A stretch of DNA of 64,000 nt from Verrucomicrobiia bacterium. GTDB taxonomy: Bacteria; Verrucomicrobiota; Verrucomicrobiia; Limisphaerales; UBA9464. The stretch lies in the NCBI GenBank assembly GCA_019634635.1, contig JAHCBB010000001.1:124001-188000 (forward strand). The letters run 5' to 3'. Shown in pieces: positions 52,001 to 59,485 of this stretch (position 1 is the first letter of the stretch; each line of letters begins with the position of its first letter). The position numbers and the translations under genes are program-made. The notes below the pieces were generated by a model, which saw nothing but the letters and a program-made list of their open reading frames with translations, made no database searches and was not told where the DNA came from.

Positions 52001-53041
52001 GATTTTGTGGAGCTCCTCAATGCCAGTCCGAGTGGTATCCGTCTCGATGGCTGGCGGGTGCTCCTCTTCGGCCCCAGCACCTGGCCCGAACCCACGGTGA
52101 TCCTCACGCTTCGCCCGCCTCAGGAACTCGCCCCGGGCCAGGTCCTGGTCCTGACCGATTTCTTCACGGAGCGTCCGCCGCAGTTTGATGCCGAAACGTT
52201 CGCCACTGACCTGTGGTCCGGGGGGGTGTTCGAGGGATTTCCGGGAGAGCCTCTCATTGGCGTACTGCTTCAGGATCCGACCGGGTTTACCGAGGATTCA
52301 CTGCTGGCCGGGAGGGCGTGGCCGGAATTTCTGTCGTTGACTGCTGGAGCTGCCGGACCTCGATGGGAGGGCGATCCGGTGGCCCTCGCCGCCGGACCTC
52401 CCTACCGATTCCAGCGGATCGGGACCAGCAACCAGCGGGGGGCGGCCAGTTGGACCGTTCCATTCTTCTCGAATCCCGGCGCCCTGGGCATCGGGCTGAA
52501 TCCGCTGTTCGACGACGCCCTGCCGGTGGCGTTGACACCTGGTGTGCTCCTCGGATTCTCAGGAGGTCAGTGGATTGGGGACCTGGTCCTGCCGGAGCCC
52601 GTTGCTGCCGTGGCCTTCCGCGTGGACGACGGCAATGGCCACAGCGGGCGCTCCGGATTTTTTAGCTCCCGCAGTGACCTCGACGAGGACAGTTTGCCGG
52701 ACGCATGGGAGATCGAGCATGGGTTCTCCTATCGGGACCCCAAGGATGCCGCTGGGGACGCCGATGGCGACGGATACACCAACCTTCAGGAATGGGTGGC
52801 CGGGACGGATCCCCGCAGCCGTTCCAGCGCGCTGCGCCTGTCCATTCGGGGCAGCCGCCTGGAGTGGGTTGCCGCCGCGGGACGCCGCTACCGGCTGGAG
52901 CAGCGGGATCTGGAAGCCCTCGGGGACTGGTCGCTGCTGAGGGAGTGGGAGCCGGGACCCGGCGGCCCGGTCAGTGAAGCTCTGGGAGTCGAGTCCATTG
53001 TCGAGGGCCTGCTGTTCCGGCTCCGGGTTGCCGTTCCTTGA
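49007..53041 (+). CDS. Giant secreted protein: LamG, DUF11, Calx-beta and lamin-tail domains
   Basis: The 1344-residue product has a signal peptide (LRLLSFAVLPFLPAF). Two LamG/concanavalin-like domains (about residues 45-245 and 370-570) each show FTVECWLRR or FTIECWIRR, DTDWHHAAVT or DTEWHHVGVT, VRFYVDG and a closing DELAIYSRAL-type strand. Each is followed by a DUF11-like repeat (VRAPVPTGIEFVAANASQGS; FVTALPPGIEFVSGTSDQG). Two Calx-beta domains (about 720-930) contain GTDFAAGSGSLEVPVG and GEDYLAESGEV. A lamin-tail-like domain begins VVVSEVMAAAEQGGDFVELL. The end has a calcium-type DxDxDG segment (DADGDGYTNLQEWVAGTDP). It is probably a surface or matrix protein; ligand unknown. Confidence 0.88.
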   Translation: MKRFTQVGVPTILRLLSFAVLPFLPAFIGMANPQPACRLLLDGVSAWFSGEDARDAFGREPGTWIGDAKTVPGRWGNAFGFDGVHDALAVPGSPGLDLRNFTVECWLRRGTTDRVGNDGVAVLMGGNAGAWVFGIAQEGGLFLGKVGVVNSPARGAILDTDWHHAAVTREGSEVRFYVDGVSVGDAVLEDLFLPSEQYGIGGLSRPFDSLSYSFQGLIDDMTVYRRALSPAEVASLARNVTAPRCLDDVQLALIRSPRQVSQGSEYAIAVEVRNHSAHIAVPLRVRAPVPTGIEFVAANASQGSASVAGGEVVFELGALDPGASAQITLRWRAGATVAGSVNHRLSLDLTAVDAVAANNEWTLSYVATGGCVPAFADLQSWWRADGSAQDTVSGGDGAASPSVRYLPGKVGTAFALRENHSVVSVTQTVTAGADDFTIECWIRRESDQVVSPTPNHCFFVGGSGEAMGFGLVPDGRLYIYNPPLDSVFSGRAITDTEWHHVGVTKSGSDVRFYIDGQPAGSAAYGTRFRPGPSLTLGGLAGVDPGNSYSFFGDLDELAIYSRALTSEEVSLVAEAGAAGRCHQDLRLTPVAIPEQAVVDDTVQLAFLAEQIGSLASGEVRFVTALPPGIEFVSGTSDQGLVSETAGVVRSDLGTLTPGIPVRIQLRLRFRALREYRFDARLQSASPEISDENNIVPIRINATDFQISVEPVLMAEGPSGVTNLFAFRIRLNVARPEPVRLAYATEDGSALAGEDYLAESGEVLIAAGSAQAVVQVPVLGDGTFEASEDFRIRVSVLSPDPVRTAAGTAVIQNDDPPPILQVFPARWLEGASGTQDVGFDARVFGDTDLPVRFQYQLESLDARAGTDFAAGSGSLEVPVGATQVRIPVAIFGDTVFEGDERLLLRIMSAENCRVAATEVRGLIVDDDPPDNVPSRFTVSSVGTELEPGRPFPIIVTALNARGEVLPGFQGAVTVTARRGSGIPTGVVVSEVMAAAEQGGDFVELLNASPSGIRLDGWRVLLFGPSTWPEPTVILTLRPPQELAPGQVLVLTDFFTERPPQFDAETFATDLWSGGVFEGFPGEPLIGVLLQDPTGFTEDSLLAGRAWPEFLSLTAGAAGPRWEGDPVALAAGPPYRFQRIGTSNQRGAASWTVPFFSNPGALGIGLNPLFDDALPVALTPGVLLGFSGGQWIGDLVLPEPVAAVAFRVDDGNGHSGRSGFFSSRSDLDEDSLPDAWEIEHGFSYRDPKDAAGDADGDGYTNLQEWVAGTDPRSRSSALRLSIRGSRLEWVAAAGRRYRLEQRDLEALGDWSLLREWEPGPGGPVSEALGVESIVEGLLFRLRVAVP

Positions 53042-53140
53042 TGCGACGCGGAAGCTGCGGACTGCTCTGGTGCAGACTCCACGCACGCGCGGCTCGCCGT
53101 GAGGCTCACCCGGCCGGAGTGGACGCGGTCAAAGGATCGG

Positions 53141-54520
53141 TCATCTCACCACCTGCACGGTTCGCCCAGGGGTCAACCGCCGGTACGCCAGTGCACAGGC
53201 GAAGACGAGGAGCACCAGCCCTGCCGCCAGGAGGAACGCGTGGTTCAACACGGTTTTCGCATCGGCGCGCGCGCCGGCGGCCAGGGACTCGAGATCCTTC
53301 AGCCGCCGGTCCAGCGCGGGTGAGTCGAGCGTTTCGTCCGTCGTTCGCAGCAGAGCGGTGAGCTCCTGCGCCATCCGGGTCATCTGCTCCGCAGTGAGTG
53401 CGTAATCCAGAACGTTGAACGGGGACGCATCCCGTGCGGTTGACGGACTGGAAGCCGGTTCGCCGAGCCCAAAGCGCTTCATCAGGGCGTCAAAGATGAC
53501 GAGCGTGGACTGGAGCGACGTGGACAGCTGCTCCCCGGCAGCGAGGGTGCGGCCGACCTCCGCAGAGAGGTCCCGCAGCCGGTCCTCCTGCGACTCAAAC
53601 GCGCTGAGGATCGCCGTCCGCTCGGCGGCGACGCGGTCCGGCAGTTGCGCGAGGGTCTGGCCCGAAAGCTCCGCGGCGCGACTGAGTCGTTCCGCGCTCT
53701 CGGCGAGATGGACGGTGTTCGTCAGCGCCTGGGCGACCTGCGATTGATTCAGGATTTGGTCGCCCAGCAGCTCGACCTGCCAGCGGATCAGGAAGGGCAT
53801 CCGCTGCGCGGTGAACAGCGTGCGCTCGGCAAACAACCGCGAGCGCGTCACTTCACGCACGGCCGGGTCGAGTCCGGCGGTCGGGTCGAGGCCGACGATG
53901 CCGAAAACGCTGGCGGACCGGCCCGCACGCCCGGCGTACTCGCGGACCATCGAGCCCAGTTCCTGGGGGCGACCAAAGGAGGCGCTGCGGGCGTCCGGCG
54001 TATCTTCCCACCATCGTGCAATTGCGGCCCGCAACTCCTGCTCCTGCGCGGCGTCGAGGGTGCCTGCGGCGAGATCCCAGGCTCCCGCCTCCAGCGAACG
54101 GCTCACGTCCAGCCAGGGCTGCAACGGCGTCGGATCGGCGGTCTGGGCGACCAGTTGCTCGACGGCAAGGCGGGTGACGCTGGCCAGCGTGATGAGGTCG
54201 AGCAGGTTGGCGGTGGGATTGGGGCCGCTGGCAATGCCCACGGCGGCGGACACCACCGGCAGCTTCCACGACAGTGCCTGGCTGCGTGCGGCCGGTGTGT
54301 TGACCCGGCGTGCGTACTCGTCCATCGCCGCCGCAGTCCGGCTCATGAACTCATCCGCATATCGCTGCAGCGCCCCCTGGAGGGCGGCGAGATTGCGTTG
54401 CGACGCCGCGTCGCGGGAACCCCGGCCCGGCAACGAAATGGTGGTGCAACCCGCCAGCGCCACCACCCAAAGCATGGCAACCGCCGGAAGCCAATGCTGG
54501 GACCGCGTCCTCACAGACAT
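53141..54520 (-). CDS. Lipoprotein with coiled coil and C-terminal membrane helix
   Basis: The 459-residue product has a lipoprotein signal with Leu-Ala-Gly-Cys near residue 25. A helical region covers most of the protein; heptad-like stretches at about 290-360 (LAESAERLSRAAELSGQTLAQLPDRVAAERTAILSAFESQ) indicate a coiled coil. Near the C-terminus LNHAFLLAAGLVLLVFACALAY is a membrane helix followed by a basic tail. The protein would therefore be anchored at both ends. The start at 54520 fits the lipobox; a longer frame upstream runs through mobA. It is 38 bases after mobA. No family is recognised; a structural or sensor role in the envelope is possible. Confidence 0.75.
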   Translation of the reverse strand: MSVRTRSQHWLPAVAMLWVVALAGCTTISLPGRGSRDAASQRNLAALQGALQRYADEFMSRTAAAMDEYARRVNTPAARSQALSWKLPVVSAAVGIASGPNPTANLLDLITLASVTRLAVEQLVAQTADPTPLQPWLDVSRSLEAGAWDLAAGTLDAAQEQELRAAIARWWEDTPDARSASFGRPQELGSMVREYAGRAGRSASVFGIVGLDPTAGLDPAVREVTRSRLFAERTLFTAQRMPFLIRWQVELLGDQILNQSQVAQALTNTVHLAESAERLSRAAELSGQTLAQLPDRVAAERTAILSAFESQEDRLRDLSAEVGRTLAAGEQLSTSLQSTLVIFDALMKRFGLGEPASSPSTARDASPFNVLDYALTAEQMTRMAQELTALLRTTDETLDSPALDRRLKDLESLAAGARADAKTVLNHAFLLAAGLVLLVFACALAYRRLTPGRTVQVVR

Positions 54521-54558
54521 GGCGGCAGCGTGCCAAAACCCTGCCTGCGGTGGGAACT

Positions 54559-55224
54559 TCACATTCCCGGGCGGCGGCTGGACGCCGTGCGCCCCGCGCG
54601 GGACAACGTGGCCACCGTTCTCGCAGGGGGGTCCGGCGCGGCGGCCGCGCCGGGTCCGGGGTCGGGGACCCGCCGCTGGAGGGTTCGGCGGACGTCCGCC
54701 AGTGCCGTGGGTGTGTTGAGGTTGACCAGGTGCCGACGCATCCCGACCGGCGGCCGGATGGCGCGCGCGCAGAGATGCGCCGCCAACCGTTGCAGGGATC
54801 GCCCGCCCGCCGCCCACCAGGCCTCCACGACAGGCGCCGTCGCCACGGGCAGGGCCAGCGGAAGTCCCACCCAGCCTTCCTCGTCCACCGTGAACGCCGC
54901 CCGCCCTCGTGCCGCCCGCGCCAGCCGCTTCAGCCAGGCGGCCGGCACAAGGGGCTGGTCGCACGCGAGGAAGACGACAATCTCCGTCCGCGCGCGCCGC
55001 AGTCCGGTGACCACGCCGCCCACGGGTCCGCACTCCGGGACCGCATCGCGGCGGATCACCCGCACCGCGAGGCGGGCCTCCCGGCACGACTCACGAATCC
55101 ACGCGACGAGGGAGCGTCCGGACAGCCGGAGGCGCGCCTTGTCGCGCCCCATGCGCGAGCTTCGCCCGCCCGCGAGGATGAACGCCTCCGCAGTCGGCCG
55201 GGGCGCTGGGTCGGCCGCTGCCAT
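54559..55224 (-). CDS. mobA: Molybdenum cofactor guanylyltransferase-like protein
   Basis: MobA attaches GMP to molybdopterin to form the guanine dinucleotide cofactor. The 221-residue product has the nucleotidyltransferase signature FILAGGRSSRMGRDKARL, then CGPVGGVVTGLRRA, and VVFLACDQPLV with the metal-binding Asp, and LVNLNTPTALAD close to the end, typical of MobA. The last 25 residues are Pro/Arg-rich and not conserved. No other molybdopterin gene is in the window, so it may also act on another cofactor (MobA-like NTP transferase). It diverges from the mla operon across 114 bases. Confidence 0.85.
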   Translation of the reverse strand: MAAADPAPRPTAEAFILAGGRSSRMGRDKARLRLSGRSLVAWIRESCREARLAVRVIRRDAVPECGPVGGVVTGLRRARTEIVVFLACDQPLVPAAWLKRLARAARGRAAFTVDEEGWVGLPLALPVATAPVVEAWWAAGGRSLQRLAAHLCARAIRPPVGMRRHLVNLNTPTALADVRRTLQRRVPDPGPGAAAAPDPPARTVATLSRAGRTASSRRPGM

Positions 55225-55338
55225 CGGGTGGGAGCCTCACGCCGACCCGGCCGCGGGCGCAAACGCGAATGAACCGCAGCGAAATGGCCGCCCGGTCGGC
55301 TTGCAGCGGGAACCGCTCTGCGTTCACGCTGTACCGTC

Positions 55339-56460
55339 GTGCGCACCGCCGCCTCCACCGCCGAGATCCGCCGGGATTCCGCCGACGGATCGGCGGTGTT
55401 GCGGATGGCCGGCCGGTTGGACGTGAACGCCGCAGGCGAGCTGTGGTCCGAGGCCCTGTCCCTTGTCCGGCGTGACCCCCGGCCCGCCGTGCTGGATGCT
55501 TCGGGCATCACCCATCTGGACGGCTCAGGCGCCGCCTTGCTGGTCGCGTTGAAGCGGGAAGGCGGGACGCCGCCCCTCGAGATCGCCGGGTTGGCGCCGG
55601 AGTGGCAGCGGCTGCTGGCCCTCTACGACCGGGCTGGCGACCTGCCGCCGCTGGAGTTGCCGCAGCCGCTGAGTCTGCCCACGCAGGTCGGGCGTACGGC
55701 GGTCGCCGTGGCCGCCGACGTGCGGGAGGAGGTCGGCTTCCTGGGGGAACTGGCGGTGCAGCTGGCCGCCGCGGTGCGCCGGCCGGACACGCTGCGCTGG
55801 CGGGATGTGACGCTCGTCGCCGAACGGGCGGGCGCCGACGCGCTCCCCATCGTGGGGCTGGTGAGTTTCCTCATCGGGGTGGTGCTCGCGTTCCAGTCGG
55901 CCATCCCGCTGCGGCAGTTTGGTGCGGACATCTTTGTGCCGAGCCTGGTGGCGTTTGCGATCCTCCGCGAACTCGGCCCGTTGATGGCGGCCATCATGCT
56001 GGCGGGCCGCTCGGGCTCGGCCTTCGCCGCGGAGATCGGGACGATGAAGATCAACCAGGAGCTGAATGCGCTGCAGGTGATGAACCTGGATCCGGTGCGT
56101 TTCCTCGCTGTGCCGCGCCTCCTGGCCGGAGTGGTGGTGGCCCCGATGGTGACACTTTTTGCCAACCTGGCCGGCCTGCTCGGCGGCGCGATGGTGTTCG
56201 TCTCGCTGGGCTTTCCGCTGTTCACATACTGGAACCAGATCCAGACGTTCCTCGGACCCGGTGATCTGATCAGCGGACTGATCAAGTCCGTGGTATTCGG
56301 ACTGATCGTGGCCGGCGTCGGCTGCCTCCGCGGCTTCCAGACGCAGCGCGGCCCGAGCGCCGTGGGCCTGTCGGCCACGCGCGCCGTCGTCACCTCCATC
56401 CTGCTCATCATCGTGGCCGATGGGGTGTTTGCGGTGGTGTACCACCAGATCGGGCTCTGA
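55339..56460 (+). CDS. mlaE: Mla-type ABC transporter permease with N-terminal STAS domain
   Basis: This is the permease of a lipid transporter that moves phospholipids between the envelope membranes. Residues 1-110 are a STAS/MlaB-like domain (VLRMAGRLDVNAAGELW, LDASGITHLDGSGAALLVALKR) fused to the MlaE permease of about 250 residues. The permease has LVSFLIGVVLAFQSA, FGADIFVPSLVAFAILRELGPLMAAIMLAGRSGSAFAAEIGTMK and NALQVMNLDPVRFLAVPRLLA, the conserved MlaE block. The start is a GTG at 55339. It overlaps nothing; mlaF starts 1 base after the stop. The fusion replaces a separate mlaB. Confidence 0.93.
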   Translation: MRTAASTAEIRRDSADGSAVLRMAGRLDVNAAGELWSEALSLVRRDPRPAVLDASGITHLDGSGAALLVALKREGGTPPLEIAGLAPEWQRLLALYDRAGDLPPLELPQPLSLPTQVGRTAVAVAADVREEVGFLGELAVQLAAAVRRPDTLRWRDVTLVAERAGADALPIVGLVSFLIGVVLAFQSAIPLRQFGADIFVPSLVAFAILRELGPLMAAIMLAGRSGSAFAAEIGTMKINQELNALQVMNLDPVRFLAVPRLLAGVVVAPMVTLFANLAGLLGGAMVFVSLGFPLFTYWNQIQTFLGPGDLISGLIKSVVFGLIVAGVGCLRGFQTQRGPSAVGLSATRAVVTSILLIIVADGVFAVVYHQIGL

Positions 56461-56461
56461 C

Positions 56462-57217
56462 ATGGCCGACGCACCCATCATCCGCGTGAAGGGGCTCGAA
56501 GCCGGCTACGGCGCGCTCACCGTGTTGCAGGACGTGAGCTTTGAGGTGCGGCGCGGGGAGGTGTTCGTGGTGCTGGGCGGTTCCGGCTGTGGCAAGACCA
56601 CGCTGCTGCGGCAGATGATCGGGCTGGAATCCCCGCGCGCCGGGGGCATCTGGTACGGGGACGACGAGCTGGCGGGCGGCGATGCGGCCACGCGCGAACG
56701 CATCCGGCGCCGGTTTGGGGTGATGTTTCAAAGCGGGGCGCTCTTCGGTTCGATGACCGTGGTGGAGAACGTGATGCTGGCGCTGGAGTCCTTCACCCGT
56801 CTCCCGCCCGAAGCCCGCGAGCTCGTGGCGATGCTCAAGCTGCGTCTGGTGTCCATGGATCACGCCGGCAACCGCCTTCCCAGCCAGCTCAGCGGCGGCA
56901 TGGTGAAACGCGCCGGCATCGCCCGCGCCATGGCTCTCGACCCGGAGATCCTCTTCCTCGACGAACCCTCCGCCGGCCTGGACCCGATTACCTCGGCGGG
57001 CGTGGACCGGCTGATCCGCCAGCTCGCCGGCACGCTGGGCATCACCTTCGTGGTGGTCACGCACGAACTGGCCAGCATCTACGCGATCGCCGACCGGGCG
57101 CTGATGCTGGACGCCAGCGTCCGGGGCGTGATTGCGCTGGGCCCGCCGCAGGAACTGCGCGATCACAGCACCGACGAGCGCGTGCAGCGCTTCTTCCGCC
57201 GCCAGGCCGCCGAATGA
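56462..57217 (+). CDS. mlaF: Mla-type ABC transporter ATP-binding protein
   Basis: The 251-residue ATPase powers the permease. It has Walker A GGSGCGKTTLLRQM, the Q-loop VMFQSGALFGSMTVVENV (typical of MlaF), the ABC signature QLSGGMVKRAGIARAM, Walker B EILFLDEPSAGLDP and the His switch VVVTHEL. MVKR in the signature is characteristic of the MlaF/MKL type. The ATG at 56462 is 1 base after the mlaE stop. Confidence 0.95.
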   Translation: MADAPIIRVKGLEAGYGALTVLQDVSFEVRRGEVFVVLGGSGCGKTTLLRQMIGLESPRAGGIWYGDDELAGGDAATRERIRRRFGVMFQSGALFGSMTVVENVMLALESFTRLPPEARELVAMLKLRLVSMDHAGNRLPSQLSGGMVKRAGIARAMALDPEILFLDEPSAGLDPITSAGVDRLIRQLAGTLGITFVVVTHELASIYAIADRALMLDASVRGVIALGPPQELRDHSTDERVQRFFRRQAAE

Positions 57218-57224
57218 TCCCCTG

Positions 57225-58232
57225 ATGAGCACCTCGACCAACCACTTCAAACTCGGCGTCTTCCTGCTGGCCGCCGCGACCCTGCTGGTCGGCGCGCTGC
57301 TATTCCTCGGCGCCGGCCGCATGTTCCGGCCCCAGGTGATGTTCGAGACGTATTTCGACGAATCCGTGCAGGGACTTGAGGTCGGCTCCACCGTCAGGTT
57401 CCGCGGCGTGAGCGTCGGCACGGTCCGGCGCATCGCCTTCACCGGTGCGCAATACCAGTCCGCGGACCCCATCGCCGAGCGACGACCTTACGTGCTGGTC
57501 GAGTTCGCCCTGGACGAACGCGAGATCGGCCCGGAGATCGCGCTGCAGATCCGGGAGGACACCGAGGCCCAGGTGCGTCGCGGCCTGCGTGCCCGCCTCA
57601 CCCAGCAGGGGATCACGGGTGTCGCCATCCTCGAACTCGACATCGTGGATCCCGTGCGGAACCCCCCGTTGCCGATCACCTGGACCCCGCGCTATCCGCG
57701 CATTCCGTCCACACCCAGCCGTTTCAACCGCATTTTCGAGTCCACGGAGCAGTTCTTCGAGAAATTCCGGGAGGTGGATGTCGCCGTTGTGTTCACCAAC
57801 ATCAACCAGGCGTTGGTGTCCCTGCGCCAGAGCCTGGAGGGCGCCGACACCCCCGCCATCTCCGGCCAGTTCACCAATCTGCTCGCCGAACTCCGCGTCA
57901 CCAACGAACGCCTCGGCGGCCTGCTGGCCGAACCCGCCTGGAAGGAACTGCCCGGCGACGCGGCGCAGACCCTCGCCGGCGCCCGGGACGCCATTGCCAG
58001 CCTGCGCGAGCAACTTGAGCGGGCCGACCTTGCCGGTGTGGCGACCCAGGCCACGCAGACGCTCCGGCAGGTGCAGAACCTTGCCGCCGGACGCGATGGC
58101 GAACTGGACGAAATCCTCCGCAACCTCGCCGCGCTGATGGAGAATCTGCGCGCCGTGTCGGAGCTCGCGCGGCAGTACCCGTCATTTCTCATTTTCGGGC
58201 AGCCGCCCGCCCCCAAGCCCACCAAACCATGA
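57225..58232 (+). CDS. mlaD: MCE-domain substrate-binding protein of the Mla transporter
   Basis: MlaD-type proteins form a periplasmic hexameric ring that receives lipid. The 335-residue product has one N-terminal membrane helix (FKLGVFLLAAATLLVGALLFLG), an MCE domain (about 40-145) with YFDESVQGLEVGSTVRFRGVSVGTVRRI and GLRARLTQQGITGVAILELD, and a long helical C-terminal part (about 190-320) that could extend as a barrel or tube. It is larger than enterobacterial MlaD (about 180 residues) and in that sense closer to PqiB/YebT-like or LetB-type MCE proteins. It is 7 bases after mlaF and its end overlaps the next gene by 4 bases. Confidence 0.9.
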   Translation: MSTSTNHFKLGVFLLAAATLLVGALLFLGAGRMFRPQVMFETYFDESVQGLEVGSTVRFRGVSVGTVRRIAFTGAQYQSADPIAERRPYVLVEFALDEREIGPEIALQIREDTEAQVRRGLRARLTQQGITGVAILELDIVDPVRNPPLPITWTPRYPRIPSTPSRFNRIFESTEQFFEKFREVDVAVVFTNINQALVSLRQSLEGADTPAISGQFTNLLAELRVTNERLGGLLAEPAWKELPGDAAQTLAGARDAIASLREQLERADLAGVATQATQTLRQVQNLAAGRDGELDEILRNLAALMENLRAVSELARQYPSFLIFGQPPAPKPTKP

Positions 58233-58843
58233 CTGCCGCCCGCGTCCACCTCCTGTTCGTCGCCGCCCTGCTCGCCCTGCTGCCCGCGTGCCGCCTCAGC
58301 CGGCCTGCGCCGGACATCGTCCAGTGGAGCCTGGATCCCGGCCCGCCGCCCGCGGTGTCCGCCAAGCCGCTGCCCGGTGTGCTGTTGGTGCGGACGTTTG
58401 AGTCCAACGGCCTGACGTCGCGTCCCGGCTTTGTGACCCGGGAGGCCGGCGGGGCGATCCGGCGCGACTTCTTCAACGAATTTTCGGAACCGCCGCCGGT
58501 CCTCCTTGCCAATCTCTTCGCCCGCGATCTCGCCGCCGCCCGCGCCGCCCAGCAGGTGGCGCGTCCGGGCTCACGGCTGGAGCAGGACTGGGAGATCGAG
58601 GGCAGCGTGGAGGCGCTGGAGGTGGGCCGGGCCGTTCCCGGGCAGCCTCGCGCCCGGCTGGCGTTGGAGATCCGTTTGATCCTGGTGGACCACTCCGGCC
58701 GCAAGGTTCGTGAAACCATTCGGTTTGATGCATCGGAACCGCTGGCCGACACCCGGCCCGCCACCGCCGTTGCCGCCTGGAACCGGCTCCTCCGTCGCGC
58801 CTTGGATCAGACCTTCGCCGCCATCGGGCAGGCGGCGCGGTAG
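58229..58843 (+). CDS. ABC-type transport auxiliary lipoprotein
   Basis: The 204-residue product has a lipoprotein signal with Leu-Leu-Pro-Ala-Cys near residue 21. The mature domain (GVLLVRTFESNGL, ATREA-like FVTREAGGAIRRDFFNEFSEPPPVLL, GSRLEQDWEIEGSVEALEVG, LALEIRLILVDHSGRKVRE, LRRALDQTFAAIG) fits the ABC_trans_aux/PqiC-like family that partners MCE transporters at the outer membrane. It overlaps mlaD by 4 bases, so it is the last gene of the mla operon. A decayed copy of its middle part lies just downstream. Confidence 0.88.
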   Translation: MTAARVHLLFVAALLALLPACRLSRPAPDIVQWSLDPGPPPAVSAKPLPGVLLVRTFESNGLTSRPGFVTREAGGAIRRDFFNEFSEPPPVLLANLFARDLAAARAAQQVARPGSRLEQDWEIEGSVEALEVGRAVPGQPRARLALEIRLILVDHSGRKVRETIRFDASEPLADTRPATAVAAWNRLLRRALDQTFAAIGQAAR

Positions 58844-58983
58844 GAGGGTGGCTGACATCCGCCAACCCCAAGGGGATCCCGAGGGCTGTTGCAACAGACC
58901 GCCGCGCCCGGGACACGAGGAAAATGAGCCGGATCTACCTCAAAATATCAAACGTTAAGGCGCGACCCCATCGTTCCTCCCTG

Positions 58984-59359
58984 GCGGTGTCCGCCAATCC
59001 GCTGCGTGGTGTGCTGTTGGTGCGGGCGTTTCAGTCCAACGGCCTGACGTCACGTCCCGGCTTCGCGACCCGGGAGGCCGGCGGGGCAATCCGGCGCGAC
59101 TTCTTCGACAAATTCTCCGAACCGCCGCCGGTCTCACCTGCCAATCGCTTCGTCCGCGATCTTGCCACCGCCCGCGCCGCCCGGCAGGTGGCGCGCCCGG
59201 GCTCGCGGTTGGAGCAGGACGGGGAGATCGAGGGCAACGTGGAGCCGCTGGAGATGGACCGGGCAGCCTCGCGCCCGGCTGGCCCTGGAGACGCTTTGGA
59301 TCCTGGTGGACCACTCCGGCCGCAAGGTTCGTGAAACCATTCGGTTCGATGCATCGGAC
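58984..59359 (+). pseudogene. Decayed tandem copy of the mla auxiliary lipoprotein gene
   Basis: The segment aligns with 58350-58738 of the intact gene almost base for base, with scattered substitutions (for example TREAGGAIRRDFF is identical and NEF changes to DKF). The signal peptide and C-terminal 35 residues are missing. Relative to the parent, 11 bases are missing between two CCGG copies near 59261, so the reading frame shifts and the rest (ILVDHSGRKVRETIRFDAS) is in another frame. No start with a signal peptide remains. It arose by local duplication, then decay. Confidence 0.85.
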
Positions 59360-59382
59360 AACCTCCCGAAACGCATTCCCGG

Positions 59383-59411
59383 TTGACACGTTGTGTTCAA
59401 TGACGTAAACG
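59383..59411 (+). promoter_or_regulatory. Candidate sigma-70 promoter upstream of the delta-60 pseudogene
   Basis: TTGACA (59383-59388) matches the -35 consensus exactly; a 17-base spacer leads to TAAACG (59406-59411) as a weak -10. It lies about 75 bases before the ATG of the frameshifted gene and in the correct orientation. Confidence 0.35.
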
Positions 59412-59485
59412 AGAACGAAGTCACCCGTAAACAACATCGGCCGCTGCCGGGTCCTCAGGCCGTGTCCAATCCCGCCACCTTCACC

